Source: an uncultured Clostridium sp.
GTDB taxonomy: Bacteria > Bacillota > Clostridia > Lachnospirales > Lachnospiraceae
Direction of reading: 5' to 3'
Length of the DNA stretch: 13,112 nucleotides
Assembly (NCBI GenBank): GCA_902464345.1
Contig: CABQJA010000050.1
Span: forward strand, 1-13,112
Shown here: positions 1 through 7,615 of the stretch, in pieces
Position numbering within the stretch: the first letter of the stretch is position 1
How the letters are laid out: every line of letters starts with the position of its first letter
Notes under the pieces: model-generated
The model's database searches: none
Told to the model about the DNA's origin: nothing
The model's input: only the letters and a program-made list of their open reading frames with translations
Position numbers and translations under genes: made by a program

Positions 1-432
1 CCCATTCTCTATGCATTCAATATCAGCTATATTTATTAGATAACTCTTATGTACCTGTACGAATTGCGATTTACTCAGTTGTATCATACATGACTTTAAA
101 CTCCCTGTTTGCCTCTTAATATTGCCATCCCGCATATGAAATTCCAACCTATGCCCATATACTTCTATATATACAATCTGATTTTCCACATATGATAATG
201 AATCTTTTTCCCCCGCTTCCTTTTTTAGATAAATGCTACCTTTTTGTTGTCCTTCATGAAATGAAACTGCTACATATCCCTCTTCACTTTCAATTTTTCT
301 ATTTAACTGTTCTTCACTCTCATATATATCAATCTGAATCTGCCAAGGATACTTCTCCTGTATTTCAGATTGTAATTTAAAGAGCAATGTTCCCTCTAGT
401 TCTGATGCCAGCATTGCGATATAACATATCAT
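1..432 (-). CDS. LytTR-family DNA-binding regulator with shortened receiver-like N-terminus (partial, C-terminus beyond window)
   Basis: This is an open frame of 144 codons running off the left edge. It starts at ATG 432-430, with AGGGG (441-445) eight bases upstream, and an in-frame TAA at 436-438 rules out a longer start. Residues about 80-144 match the LytTR DNA-binding domain: VENQIVYIEVYGHRLEF, then a basic stretch, SQFVQVHKSYLINIADIE and IENG, the usual 'YIE...F.rvHkSylvNi..I' pattern. Residues 1-65 have the beta-alpha order of a response-regulator receiver (ICYIA, an amphipathic helix, IQIDIYES, EGYVAVS). However, the acidic pair after strand 1 and the phospho-acceptor Asp are absent, and the second half of the domain is missing. 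LytTR proteins usually activate transcription of exported peptide, bacteriocin or quorum-sensing genes. The target here is unknown. The gene is much more AT-rich than its neighbours. The LytTR assignment is firm; the degenerate-receiver reading is inference. Confidence 0.85.
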   Translation of the reverse strand, partial: MICYIAMLASELEGTLLFKLQSEIQEKYPWQIQIDIYESEEQLNRKIESEEGYVAVSFHEGQQKGSIYLKKEAGEKDSLSYVENQIVYIEVYGHRLEFHMRDGNIKRQTGSLKSCMIQLSKSQFVQVHKSYLINIADIECIENG

Positions 433-492
433 ATTTTATTCCCCTGTTTTCTCAGCATGAATCTTAACTCCCGCCGTTCTTTTCTCTATATA

Positions 493-521
493 ATAATAGC
501 ATGGCTTTTCTATGTTTGCAA
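493..521 (-). promoter_or_regulatory. Probable sigma-A promoter of the LytTR gene
   Basis: Read on the minus strand, TTGCAA (521-516, 4 of 6 to the -35 consensus) is followed after exactly 17 bases by TATTAT (498-493, 5 of 6 to the -10 consensus). The start codon lies about 60 bases downstream. The site sits between the terminator of the preceding operon and the LytTR gene, which is where a promoter is needed. It is judged by eye only. Confidence 0.55.
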
Positions 522-542
522 TGTGTTTTCGCAAGTTTTGCA
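514..542 (-). repeat. Cluster of three short direct repeats upstream of and over the LytTR -35 box
   Basis: On the minus strand, three related words occur in a row: TGCAAAAC (542-535), TGCGAAAAC (533-525) and TGCAAAC (520-514). The first overlaps the edge of the palindrome at 539-556 and the last overlaps the -35 hexamer. LytTR regulators generally bind paired direct repeats upstream of a promoter, so self-regulation is possible. The words are A-rich and short, so chance is a real alternative. Confidence 0.35.
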
Positions 543-556
543 GAATATATTCTGCA
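539..556. repeat. 18-bp perfect palindrome, candidate operator
   Basis: TGCAGAATATATTCTGCA is a perfect inverted repeat with no loop, so it reads the same on both strands. Its near edge is 17 bases upstream of the proposed -35 box of the LytTR gene. It lacks a T run and is separate from the terminator hairpin at 562-605. A dimeric regulator site is the natural reading. The regulator is unknown, and LytTR proteins themselves usually prefer direct repeats. Confidence 0.5.
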
Positions 557-561
557 CAAAT

Positions 562-605
562 AAAAAAGCGACTGTAAGTCTCATAACCACATGACTTACA
601 GTCGC
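562..605 (-). terminator. Rho-independent terminator of the pth-mfd-foldase-HAD-HD operon
   Basis: The arms GCGACTGTAAGTC (568-580) and GACTTACAGTCGC (593-605) pair perfectly over 13 bp around a 12-base loop. Read on the minus strand, the stem is followed at once by TTTTTT (567-562). It begins 13 bases after the stop codon of the HD-domain gene, in the correct orientation to end the operon. It also shields the LytTR promoter further left from read-through. Confidence 0.93.
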
Positions 606-618
606 CTGACCGCTACTC

Positions 619-1107
619 CTATAACCCGAACATCTCCCGGCACAGTCTCCTGCCGGTCTCCGTCCGGAAAATATTCTTGTATGCATGTTCAACCGCACTT
701 AACGGCACCTGATCTTCCTGCAGATTCACCAGGAAATCTGCCTCCACCAGAATCTGGTAATCCCTGCCATCAATATCGGAATAGGTGTGATGATGTCCTA
801 CCAGATAACATACCCGTTTAATAACAGAACCTTCACACCCCAGATTCACCAGAAGTTCTTTTGCAAGATCCGGGCCCAATTCTTCCTGATGCTTTCCATT
901 GCTGTCACCATAGATTCTCTCAGACTCCAGAATCCCGATATCGTGTACATAAGCAGCAATTTCCAATGTATACAGTTCATCCTCTGCAATATTCTCTAAC
1001 TCTCCGATCAACTTTGCAAAGGCATGTACCTTTACAAAATGCTGAATCCTTCTTGCATCTCCCCGATCAAATTCTATCATCGAAACAAACACATCATTTA
1101 ACTTCAT
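619..1107 (-). CDS. HD-domain metal-dependent phosphohydrolase, small stand-alone type
   Basis: A 162-residue protein built essentially of one HD domain. Candidate metal ligands appear in order: H23 or H28 (IQHFVKVH), the H55-D56 signature in YVHDIGIL, H73 (GKHQEE), the H105-H106-H107 run (VGHHHTYSD) and D124 (LVEADFLVNL). HD proteins hydrolyse phosphate esters, often of nucleotides; the substrate cannot be read from the sequence. An in-frame extension to 1143 would need a TTG start inside the HAD gene. I chose the ATG at 1107-1105 because it begins MKLNDVF 13 bases after the HAD stop, with AGGA (1119-1122) overlapping that stop 11 bases upstream. It is the last gene of the operon, and the terminator follows within 15 bases. 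No membrane segment or partner domain is visible. Confidence 0.85.
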   Translation of the reverse strand: MKLNDVFVSMIEFDRGDARRIQHFVKVHAFAKLIGELENIAEDELYTLEIAAYVHDIGILESERIYGDSNGKHQEELGPDLAKELLVNLGCEGSVIKRVCYLVGHHHTYSDIDGRDYQILVEADFLVNLQEDQVPLSAVEHAYKNIFRTETGRRLCREMFGL

Positions 1108-1120
1108 TTCGTCAACCGTC

Positions 1121-1930
1121 CTATTCCAGAAAATACTTTTCAATCACCGGCACCAGACCGTCCTCGTCATTCGAACCGGTAATCACATCTGCCGCTTCCT
1201 TCACTACATCTTTTGCATTGGACATTGCCACGCCCACTCCGGCATATTGGATCATGGATATATCATTATATCCGTCTCCGCAGCAAACAACATCCTTCTG
1301 CTCGATTCCCAGTACATGGATCAGTCGGTCCAGAGATGCCGCCTTATCTATATTCTGAGGCATGACCTCCAGGAAATAATCCTCGGATTTAAAAATACTC
1401 AGTTCCTGTCCGTAACGTTCCAGCAGTTCATCCTCGCATTTCTTAATCTGCACCGGATCTCCGGTATACAGACATTTATTGATTGGGAAGTCAACCGCCT
1501 TTACAAAGTCATCCACCCGCCGGACCTTCAGATGATTGATCCGTGCCTCCAGCTCTGCATACTCGTTCATCTCGGTTTCAACGATCACCCATTCATTCTG
1601 ATAGGTAACCAATGACAGATTGTAACGATACGCTGCTTCCAGAAGCGGTGCCAGATATTTATGATCCAATGTCTGTTGAAACAGAACCTCCTGCGTTTTC
1701 CAGTTCAGAATCTTTGCACCATTAAATGCCAGTACATATCCTCCGGCCTCTTCCATCCGAAGTGTCTCCGCTACCTGTCGGATGCCTCCGGTCGGTCTGC
1801 CGGATGCCAGTGCCACTACATGTCCACGCTCCTGAAGCTTCCGAATCGCCTCACGAGTTTTCGGTGTCACTTCTTTTTTTGAATTCGTCAGTGTTCCATC
1901 CAGATCCAACACCAGTATTTTTCTGCTCAT
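1121..1930 (-). CDS. Cof-type HAD-IIB family sugar- or cofactor-phosphate phosphatase
   Basis: A 269-residue protein, the usual length for the family. All HAD motifs are present: motif I DLDGTL with nucleophile D9 and acid/base D11, motif II Ser43 in ASGRP, motif III K196 in NIDKAASL, and motif IV GDGYND (218-223) with D219 and D223 as magnesium ligands. The stretch between motifs II and III (about residues 85-185) is the C2B-type cap that sets substrate choice. Cof-type enzymes hydrolyse sugar phosphates, pyridoxal phosphate, flavin mononucleotide and related compounds, so the in vivo substrate is open. AGGAG lies seven bases before the ATG. It starts 21 bases after the upstream foldase gene and ends 13 bases before the HD gene, so the two phosphohydrolases are very probably co-transcribed. 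Cytosolic, with no signal peptide. Confidence 0.92.
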   Translation of the reverse strand: MSRKILVLDLDGTLTNSKKEVTPKTREAIRKLQERGHVVALASGRPTGGIRQVAETLRMEEAGGYVLAFNGAKILNWKTQEVLFQQTLDHKYLAPLLEAAYRYNLSLVTYQNEWVIVETEMNEYAELEARINHLKVRRVDDFVKAVDFPINKCLYTGDPVQIKKCEDELLERYGQELSIFKSEDYFLEVMPQNIDKAASLDRLIHVLGIEQKDVVCCGDGYNDISMIQYAGVGVAMSNAKDVVKEAADVITGSNDEDGLVPVIEKYFLE

Positions 1931-1951
1931 CTTATATCTCCTGCTCTTTAT

Positions 1952-2998
1952 CTATTCTTCCGTTGTCCCCGGCACGAATTGAATCATATTCCATGCATCT
2001 TCATTTACATTCTTTGAGAACTTCCAGCCACTGTCAATTTCCTTTAAGTAATCCTTGTAAACCTGTGTGAAATACTCCTTCCGCAGCTCTGCCTCCAGCT
2101 CCTGTTTCTTATCCTGCGTTGCCTCGGCATCCGTTAATGCAATCATCTGAATTACATGGTATCCGTACTGACTTTCCACCACTCCGAGATAATCGCCATC
2201 CTTCATCGCATAGATCTGGTCCGCCAGCTCCTGTCCATACTGATTCACATACTCCTCATAAGACATGGTATAAAAATTAGACTCTGTGCATCCATACTCA
2301 TATGCAGCAGTTTCAATATTCAGGGAATCATCCTCATTGGTAATTCGTCCGTATGCTTCTGCCGCCTGTGCCTGCTTTGCACTCTTCTCTTCCTCGGAAA
2401 CCGGTGTAAAATTGCCTTCTCCTTCTTCCGTATAGGTCGGGAAATACAGGTCATAAATCTTTGTCTGTCGGCACTGTTCATCCGAGATTTCTACCTTTCC
2501 CTCCTGCATGATCCTGTCATACACCTTGGAGGCAATCGCATTCTCCTGATACACCTGCACTGCCAGCTCCTGCGTCACTCCGGTCTCTGCCTTATCTGCA
2601 TCCGTCAGTCCACTGATAAACTCCTGTGCCTGCTGATTGATCTTATCCTGCTCTTCCTGTGTCAGTGCCACGCCAAAGCTTTCTGCCTTTTTGCAAAGCA
2701 CCTTCACCTGAAGAATCTCTTCTACCATATCTTCCTTGGTGATCGTTTCTACCGTCTGTGTTTCACCGTCCTGATTCTGCAGTTCTACCGTCCAGATGCC
2801 GGTGCCGTAATTCTTCTCATATTCCTGCTGGATCGTCTTGGCATAAATCCATACCTCACCCAGATATACCGTCTCATCCCCAATCGTAAATGCCTCTATC
2901 TGCTTCGCTGCGCCTTCATCCTTGCCGGCACCGCAGCCCGTCAGCATCAGTGCAAATACTGATAAAAACAGGATCAGTCTCCACTTCTTCCCTCGCAT
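1952..2998 (-). CDS. Parvulin-like peptidylprolyl isomerase/foldase lipoprotein (second of a tandem pair)
   Basis: A 348-residue exported lipoprotein. It has a basic N-terminus, a hydrophobic core at residues 8-20 and a lipobox LTGC with C22 as the lipidated residue, so it should be anchored on the outer face of the membrane. Residues about 35-170 form the helical SurA/PrsA-type chaperone part. Residues about 175-290 resemble a PpiC parvulin domain and end in SQYGYHVIQMI, where H281 fits the conserved terminal His. The usual first-strand 'HILV' is replaced by IYDLYFPTY, and the central 'GG-LG' part is poor. Isomerase activity is therefore doubtful while chaperone activity remains plausible. 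The C-terminal tail (K305-F341) is helical and charged. GGAGG lies seven bases before the ATG. It starts 22 bases after the paralogous gene upstream. Likely role: folding of secreted or wall proteins. Confidence 0.8.
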   Translation of the reverse strand: MRGKKWRLILFLSVFALMLTGCGAGKDEGAAKQIEAFTIGDETVYLGEVWIYAKTIQQEYEKNYGTGIWTVELQNQDGETQTVETITKEDMVEEILQVKVLCKKAESFGVALTQEEQDKINQQAQEFISGLTDADKAETGVTQELAVQVYQENAIASKVYDRIMQEGKVEISDEQCRQTKIYDLYFPTYTEEGEGNFTPVSEEEKSAKQAQAAEAYGRITNEDDSLNIETAAYEYGCTESNFYTMSYEEYVNQYGQELADQIYAMKDGDYLGVVESQYGYHVIQMIALTDAEATQDKKQELEAELRKEYFTQVYKDYLKEIDSGWKFSKNVNEDAWNMIQFVPGTTEE

Positions 2999-3020
2999 AG
3001 ATAACCTCCATCATTCACAT

Positions 3021-4046
3021 TTATACAAAATCCTGGAATGTAAATGCATCCCATACATCCTGTACAAGATCATCATCTGAAATCTGGTAATCGTTGAACC
3101 ACTGACTTTCCTGATTCTGAACAGCCTGGTTCGAATTATATGTCTTTACCATTCCTGTATAATCATCATCCTTCTGGCTCACCATATGAACGATCAGATA
3201 ACCGAAATCCTCTTCCAGAACATCACTGATCTCACCATCCTTCAGTCCGTAGGTTGCCTGAAGACTGGCCGTTGTTGCATGTGTTGTTCCGGATGTAGAG
3301 GATAGATCATACTCCTTGATCAGATCCTCAAATGACTCACCATTCTTGGCCTTTTCCAGTGCCTCCTGTGCCTGTATCTTCTTCTGAGACATCTCCTCTT
3401 CCGAAAGATACTGATAGTTTCCATCATCATCGGTTACTATATTGCCGGAACCATCCATCATTACCGTAGGGAATGCCAGTGTCTCAATCGTTCCGTAGTC
3501 CTCTGTTTCTGAACCGGATAATTCAGATGCCATCTGATTCTCCATTACCCGGATCACCTTATACTGGGTATACATCTCTGTCAGAAGTGCATCATCAATT
3601 CCAAGCTTCTTCAGCGTATCCGCATCATATTTTTCTTTATATTGTGCAACTAGATCTTCTACTTCCTTCTTCTGATCGTCATTTAAAGTAATTCCTTTTT
3701 CCTCTGCTTTCTGATACAGAATTGCAGTCTGACGGATCTGCAGTAACAGCTGAGCCTTTACCGCATCATCCATTGTCGGATACGTATCGTTATAGGCCGC
3801 TGACATATCCGTCCCCTGGGTGATTCCCATTGCTTCTATAACAGAGAGTGCATAATAATTCACTGCATTCAGGTAAATCTCCTGATCTCCGACCTTCATA
3901 ACCAGAACCTTTTCCGGACTCTTGCTACTGTTGCCTGTGGACTGGCCACCGGAATTACCGGAACCATCCGACGTACCGCAGCCGGTCAACAATGTGGCAA
4001 TGCCCATTGTCATTATCATAATCATTGCTAATATCTTCTTTTTCAT
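3021..4046 (-). CDS. PrsA/SurA-like foldase lipoprotein (first of a tandem pair)
   Basis: A 341-residue lipoprotein with KKK at its N-terminus, a hydrophobic segment (5-20) and lipobox LTGC ending in C23, followed by a Gly/Ser-rich linker (24-44). Residues about 45-175 are a helical SurA-N-like region (KVGDQEIYLNAVNYYAL). Residues about 180-290 occupy the parvulin position and include NGESFEDLIKEYDLSS and GLKDGEISDVLEEDFGYLIVHM. At the conserved terminal 'GYH' site the protein has GYL (L284), and 'HILV' is replaced by ETLAFPTV, so both usual His positions are gone. A chaperone without proline isomerase activity is a fair reading. The C-terminus (DLVQDVWDAFTF) resembles that of the next gene, consistent with duplication. 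AAGGAG lies eight bases before the ATG. It follows mfd by 42 bases, a position where Firmicutes often carry a prsA-type gene. Confidence 0.8.
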   Translation of the reverse strand: MKKKILAMIMIMTMGIATLLTGCGTSDGSGNSGGQSTGNSSKSPEKVLVMKVGDQEIYLNAVNYYALSVIEAMGITQGTDMSAAYNDTYPTMDDAVKAQLLLQIRQTAILYQKAEEKGITLNDDQKKEVEDLVAQYKEKYDADTLKKLGIDDALLTEMYTQYKVIRVMENQMASELSGSETEDYGTIETLAFPTVMMDGSGNIVTDDDGNYQYLSEEEMSQKKIQAQEALEKAKNGESFEDLIKEYDLSSTSGTTHATTASLQATYGLKDGEISDVLEEDFGYLIVHMVSQKDDDYTGMVKTYNSNQAVQNQESQWFNDYQISDDDLVQDVWDAFTFQDFV

Positions 4047-4088
4047 CCGTGATACTCCTTTTTATAATTTGTTTCTATACTACCACTC

Positions 4089-7000
4089 TTACTGTCGATC
4101 TATCAATAGATGGACCTCATTTATCACACTTTCTACACAATTTAAGCGTTCTTTCTTATTTATACCCTTCACATTCAGCACAAATGTAGGCTCCTTTGCC
4201 ACATTCATCTTCATTTTGCCCCGATATTGCTTCATGAACTCATCGATTCGTTCCGTCTGTACCTTTGCTTTCGGATACATCACAAAATGAAGTGCATCAC
4301 CCTTTTCTGAAATCTCGGCAATATAAGCATCGTGGGCCTTTGCCTTCAGTAATGCGATCTGAAGCAGGTTCATCACTGCCATCGGCGGCTCACCGAACCG
4401 ATCCGTCAGCTCATCCTGCATATCCTCCAGTGCTTCCTGACTGGCAACACCCGCAATCCGCTTATATAATTCCAGCTTGGTAAACTCATTTTTCACATAG
4501 GTGGCCGGGATATAAGCATCGATCGGCAGATCGATCGTGGTCTCAAAGGTTTCCTCTACCACTTCACCCTTCTGCTCCCGGATAGCGTCATTCAACATCT
4601 TGCAATACAGGTCATAACCCACAGCTTCCATATGTCCGGACTGGTCTTCACCCAAAAGATTTCCGGCTCCCCGGATCTCCAGATCCCGCAATGCGATCCG
4701 ATATCCGGAACCCAGATCCGTAAACTCCCGGATAGCCTGTAACCGCTTCTCCGCAGTCTCCTTCAGCATCTTATCCTTCCGATACATCAGAAATGCAGAA
4801 GCCCGGCGGTTAGACCGTCCTACACGCCCCCGTAGCTGATAGAGCTGCGACAGGCCGAAATTCTCAGCATCCTGAATGATCATGGTATTTACATTGGAAA
4901 TATCCAGACCGGTTTCAATAATGGTCGTTGTAACCAGTACATCGATCTCTCCGTTAATAAACTGGTACATGATCGTTTCCAGCTCCCGCTCCTTCATCTG
5001 TCCGTGTGCATAGGCGATTCTGGCTTCCGGCAACAGCTCCTGCAGCTTCGCCGTTACCAGATCAATATCATTCACCCGGTTATACACATAATACACCTGC
5101 CCGCCGCGCACCAGCTCCCGGTTGATTGCTTCCCGCACCAGTTCCGGATTATATTCGAGCACATAGGTCTGGATTGCCTGCCGATCTACCGGAGGTTCCT
5201 CCAAAATACTCATGCTGCGGATTCCGATCAGACTCATGTGCAGCGTTCTCGGAATCGGAGTTGCCGTCAGGGTCAGCACATCCACATCCTTCTTGATCTG
5301 CTTGATCTTCTCCTTATGTGCAACACCAAATCGCTGCTCCTCATCAATGACCAGCAACCCCAGATTCTTATATACCAGATCCTTGGACAATAGCCGGTGG
5401 GTTCCGATCACAATGTCCACCGAACCATCCTTCAATCCGCTGATGATCTTCTTCTGCTCAGTCGGTGTACAGAACCGGGACATCATCTTAACAGTCACCG
5501 GATAATTCCGCATCCGTTCCAGAAACGTTGCAAAGTGCTGCTGCGCCAGGATCGTAGTCGGAACCAGATACGCCACCTGCTTGCCATCCTGCACCGCCTT
5601 GAATGCCGCCCGGATCGCAACCTCGGTTTTACCGTAACCGACATCCCCGCAGATCAGCCGATCCATGATACGATGGCTCTCCATGTCCTCCTTCGTCTCG
5701 GCGATCGCCCGCAACTGGTCATCGGTCTCTTCATAAGGAAATGCTTCCTCAAACTCTTTCTGCCATACGGTATCCGGAGAATATGCAAAGCCTTCCTTCT
5801 CCTGCCGTACCGCATAAAGGTTCACCAGTTCCTTCGCAATGCCTGCTACATGTCCTTTTACCCGGGTCTTCGTCGCCTGCCATGCCGTACCGCCCAGCTT
5901 ATCAATCTTCGGTCGGGCTCCGTCCTTGCTGGAATATTTCTGAATCAGATCCAGCTGGGATGCCAGAATATATAGTTTACTGTTATCCTTATACTCAATC
6001 GTGATATAGTCCTTTGCAACCTTATCAACCTCTATCTTCTCAATTCCACGGTAAATACCAATACCATGATTCTCATGAACTACATAATCGCCCACAGAAA
6101 TATCCGCAAAGCTGTTAATCTTTTCTCCGTTGTACTGCGGTTTCATCCGCTTCCTGCGGCTCCGCTCTCCGGTCTGGAAAATATCACCCTCGCTTACGAC
6201 CGCCAGCTTCTCGTCCGGGAATTCAAAACCCTTATTCAGTCGGCCCGCTGCCACCATGACTTCTCCGGGCTGAAGCTCCCGATCCAGCGTTTCACTGTAA
6301 AACGCCGAGATCTCATAGTCATCAAACTCTGCCGCGATTCGCTGTGCTCTGGTACCGGAAGAACAGAGAATGATTATCCGGTATTTCTTCTTTTTCCACG
6401 CCTGCACATTCTTCACCAGAAGCTCGAAATGATTGTCATAGGACTGTACCTGCTTTGATTCCCACTGAATCGTCGGAATCTTTCCCCATTTCTCTTCCAG
6501 ATTCTGCATCAATGCGGTATTTAGAACTGCCGACCGGTTCTCCAGTCGATGCCGGACATCTTCCATATTCAAAAGCAGATTCATCTGCCCCGGAAGAATA
6601 TAACCGCCCTCCAGTCTGGTTTTCATATTTTCCTGAAACTCCAGCTGGTATGCATCCGCACTCTCTTCGATTCGCTTCGGTTCGTCTATAAATACACAGG
6701 TATCCTCCGGGAAATAATCCAGAATTGACACCAGATTGCTGTAGAAATAAGGCAGATAACTGTCAATACCCACTGCTTCATGCAGCTCTGTTAACTCCTC
6801 CCGAAGTGAGGCGATCGTCCGGTTCAATCTGGCATATGCCTCTGTCTGAAATGCCTCCTTCAATGCCTTGGCGCATTTCTTATGCTCCGTCTCAATCTTC
6901 TTCAGACCTGCCGCGATCCGGCTGTCACTCAGTACGATCTCTGTCGCCGGATAGATCAGCAGCTCTTTCACTTCCTCAATCGAGCGCTGACTCTCCACAT

Positions 7001-7610
7001 CAAAGCTCCGCAGGGAATCTACCTCATCGCCCCATAGCTCTATCCGATATGGACAGTCCTCTGTCAGCGGATAAACATCCAGAATGCCGCCACGGACTGC
7101 ATACTGTCCCGGCTCCTCTACCGCATCCCGTTTCTCATAACCGAAAGCCGTCATGATCTGGCTGAATGCCTGCACATCTACCGTGTCTCCCACCCGGATC
7201 AGATGCCGGTTCTTCTTTAAATGCTCCAGCCCCGGAACCCGTTCCATCAGGGCTTCCACCGGGAAAATGATCGTGGAAGCTTCCTCCTCTACGATCCGTT
7301 TCAGGATCTCGATCCGCTGTCTGACGATTGCATTTCCATGTACATCCGCACTGTAGAACAGCACATCCTTGGCCGGATATACATACACGTTCCGGTCAAA
7401 GAAGCGATAGTTCTCTTCCAGCTGTTTTGCCCGCTGCTCTCCATATGTGATGATCAGTCGATATTTTTTGCCTGCTCCCAGACAATGAATGGCACAACTA
7501 AAGGCGGTATCTGTCAAACCAGATACCGCTGTAAAGCCTTTTCGGTTCATCGCCTGCAAGATTGCCTGATAAGACTTGCTTTCCTTAACAGGCTCTGTCA
7601 TTGCTTTCAT
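4089..7610 (-). CDS. mfd: Transcription-repair coupling factor
   Basis: At 1173 residues this is close to the usual length (E. coli Mfd is about 1148). It removes RNA polymerase stalled at DNA lesions and recruits UvrA. The N-terminal UvrB-homology region spans about residues 1-340, with AVRGGILDVYP at 171-181. The RNA-polymerase-interacting domain is at about 500-560 (GDYVVHENHGIGIYRG from 507). The RecG-like helicase motor follows: Walker A GDVGYGKTE (655-663), DEEQ (756-759), TATPIPRTL (782-790) and motif VI QLRGRVGRSNRR (from 925). Next are the TRG translocation element, RDLEIRGAGNLLGEDQSG (975-992), and the autoinhibitory C-terminal domain (about 1025-1173). No motif is disrupted. The ATG lies five bases after the pth stop, with GGAAGG at the end of pth serving as its ribosome binding site, so translation is probably coupled to pth. 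Confidence 0.98.
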   Translation of the reverse strand: MKAMTEPVKESKSYQAILQAMNRKGFTAVSGLTDTAFSCAIHCLGAGKKYRLIITYGEQRAKQLEENYRFFDRNVYVYPAKDVLFYSADVHGNAIVRQRIEILKRIVEEEASTIIFPVEALMERVPGLEHLKKNRHLIRVGDTVDVQAFSQIMTAFGYEKRDAVEEPGQYAVRGGILDVYPLTEDCPYRIELWGDEVDSLRSFDVESQRSIEEVKELLIYPATEIVLSDSRIAAGLKKIETEHKKCAKALKEAFQTEAYARLNRTIASLREELTELHEAVGIDSYLPYFYSNLVSILDYFPEDTCVFIDEPKRIEESADAYQLEFQENMKTRLEGGYILPGQMNLLLNMEDVRHRLENRSAVLNTALMQNLEEKWGKIPTIQWESKQVQSYDNHFELLVKNVQAWKKKKYRIIILCSSGTRAQRIAAEFDDYEISAFYSETLDRELQPGEVMVAAGRLNKGFEFPDEKLAVVSEGDIFQTGERSRRKRMKPQYNGEKINSFADISVGDYVVHENHGIGIYRGIEKIEVDKVAKDYITIEYKDNSKLYILASQLDLIQKYSSKDGARPKIDKLGGTAWQATKTRVKGHVAGIAKELVNLYAVRQEKEGFAYSPDTVWQKEFEEAFPYEETDDQLRAIAETKEDMESHRIMDRLICGDVGYGKTEVAIRAAFKAVQDGKQVAYLVPTTILAQQHFATFLERMRNYPVTVKMMSRFCTPTEQKKIISGLKDGSVDIVIGTHRLLSKDLVYKNLGLLVIDEEQRFGVAHKEKIKQIKKDVDVLTLTATPIPRTLHMSLIGIRSMSILEEPPVDRQAIQTYVLEYNPELVREAINRELVRGGQVYYVYNRVNDIDLVTAKLQELLPEARIAYAHGQMKERELETIMYQFINGEIDVLVTTTIIETGLDISNVNTMIIQDAENFGLSQLYQLRGRVGRSNRRASAFLMYRKDKMLKETAEKRLQAIREFTDLGSGYRIALRDLEIRGAGNLLGEDQSGHMEAVGYDLYCKMLNDAIREQKGEVVEETFETTIDLPIDAYIPATYVKNEFTKLELYKRIAGVASQEALEDMQDELTDRFGEPPMAVMNLLQIALLKAKAHDAYIAEISEKGDALHFVMYPKAKVQTERIDEFMKQYRGKMKMNVAKEPTFVLNVKGINKKERLNCVESVINEVHLLIDRQ

Positions 7611-7615
7611 TTTGA

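Noticed and set aside
433..560. Missing receiver half of the LytTR regulator displaced by a frameshift into the upstream region
   Set aside because: The region before the start holds a stop in frame, a good ribosome binding site, a promoter and repeats, with no receiver-like coding sequence. The short N-terminus appears genuine.
192..821. Short plus-strand open frames at the left side (62 and 76 codons)
   Set aside because: They are antisense to the LytTR and HD genes or cross the terminator, and they lack recognisable products.
1108..1143. Twelve-codon N-terminal extension of the HD-domain protein
   Set aside because: It requires a TTG start inside the HAD gene, and the added residues match nothing in the domain. 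The ATG at 1107 has an AGGA site overlapping the HAD stop.
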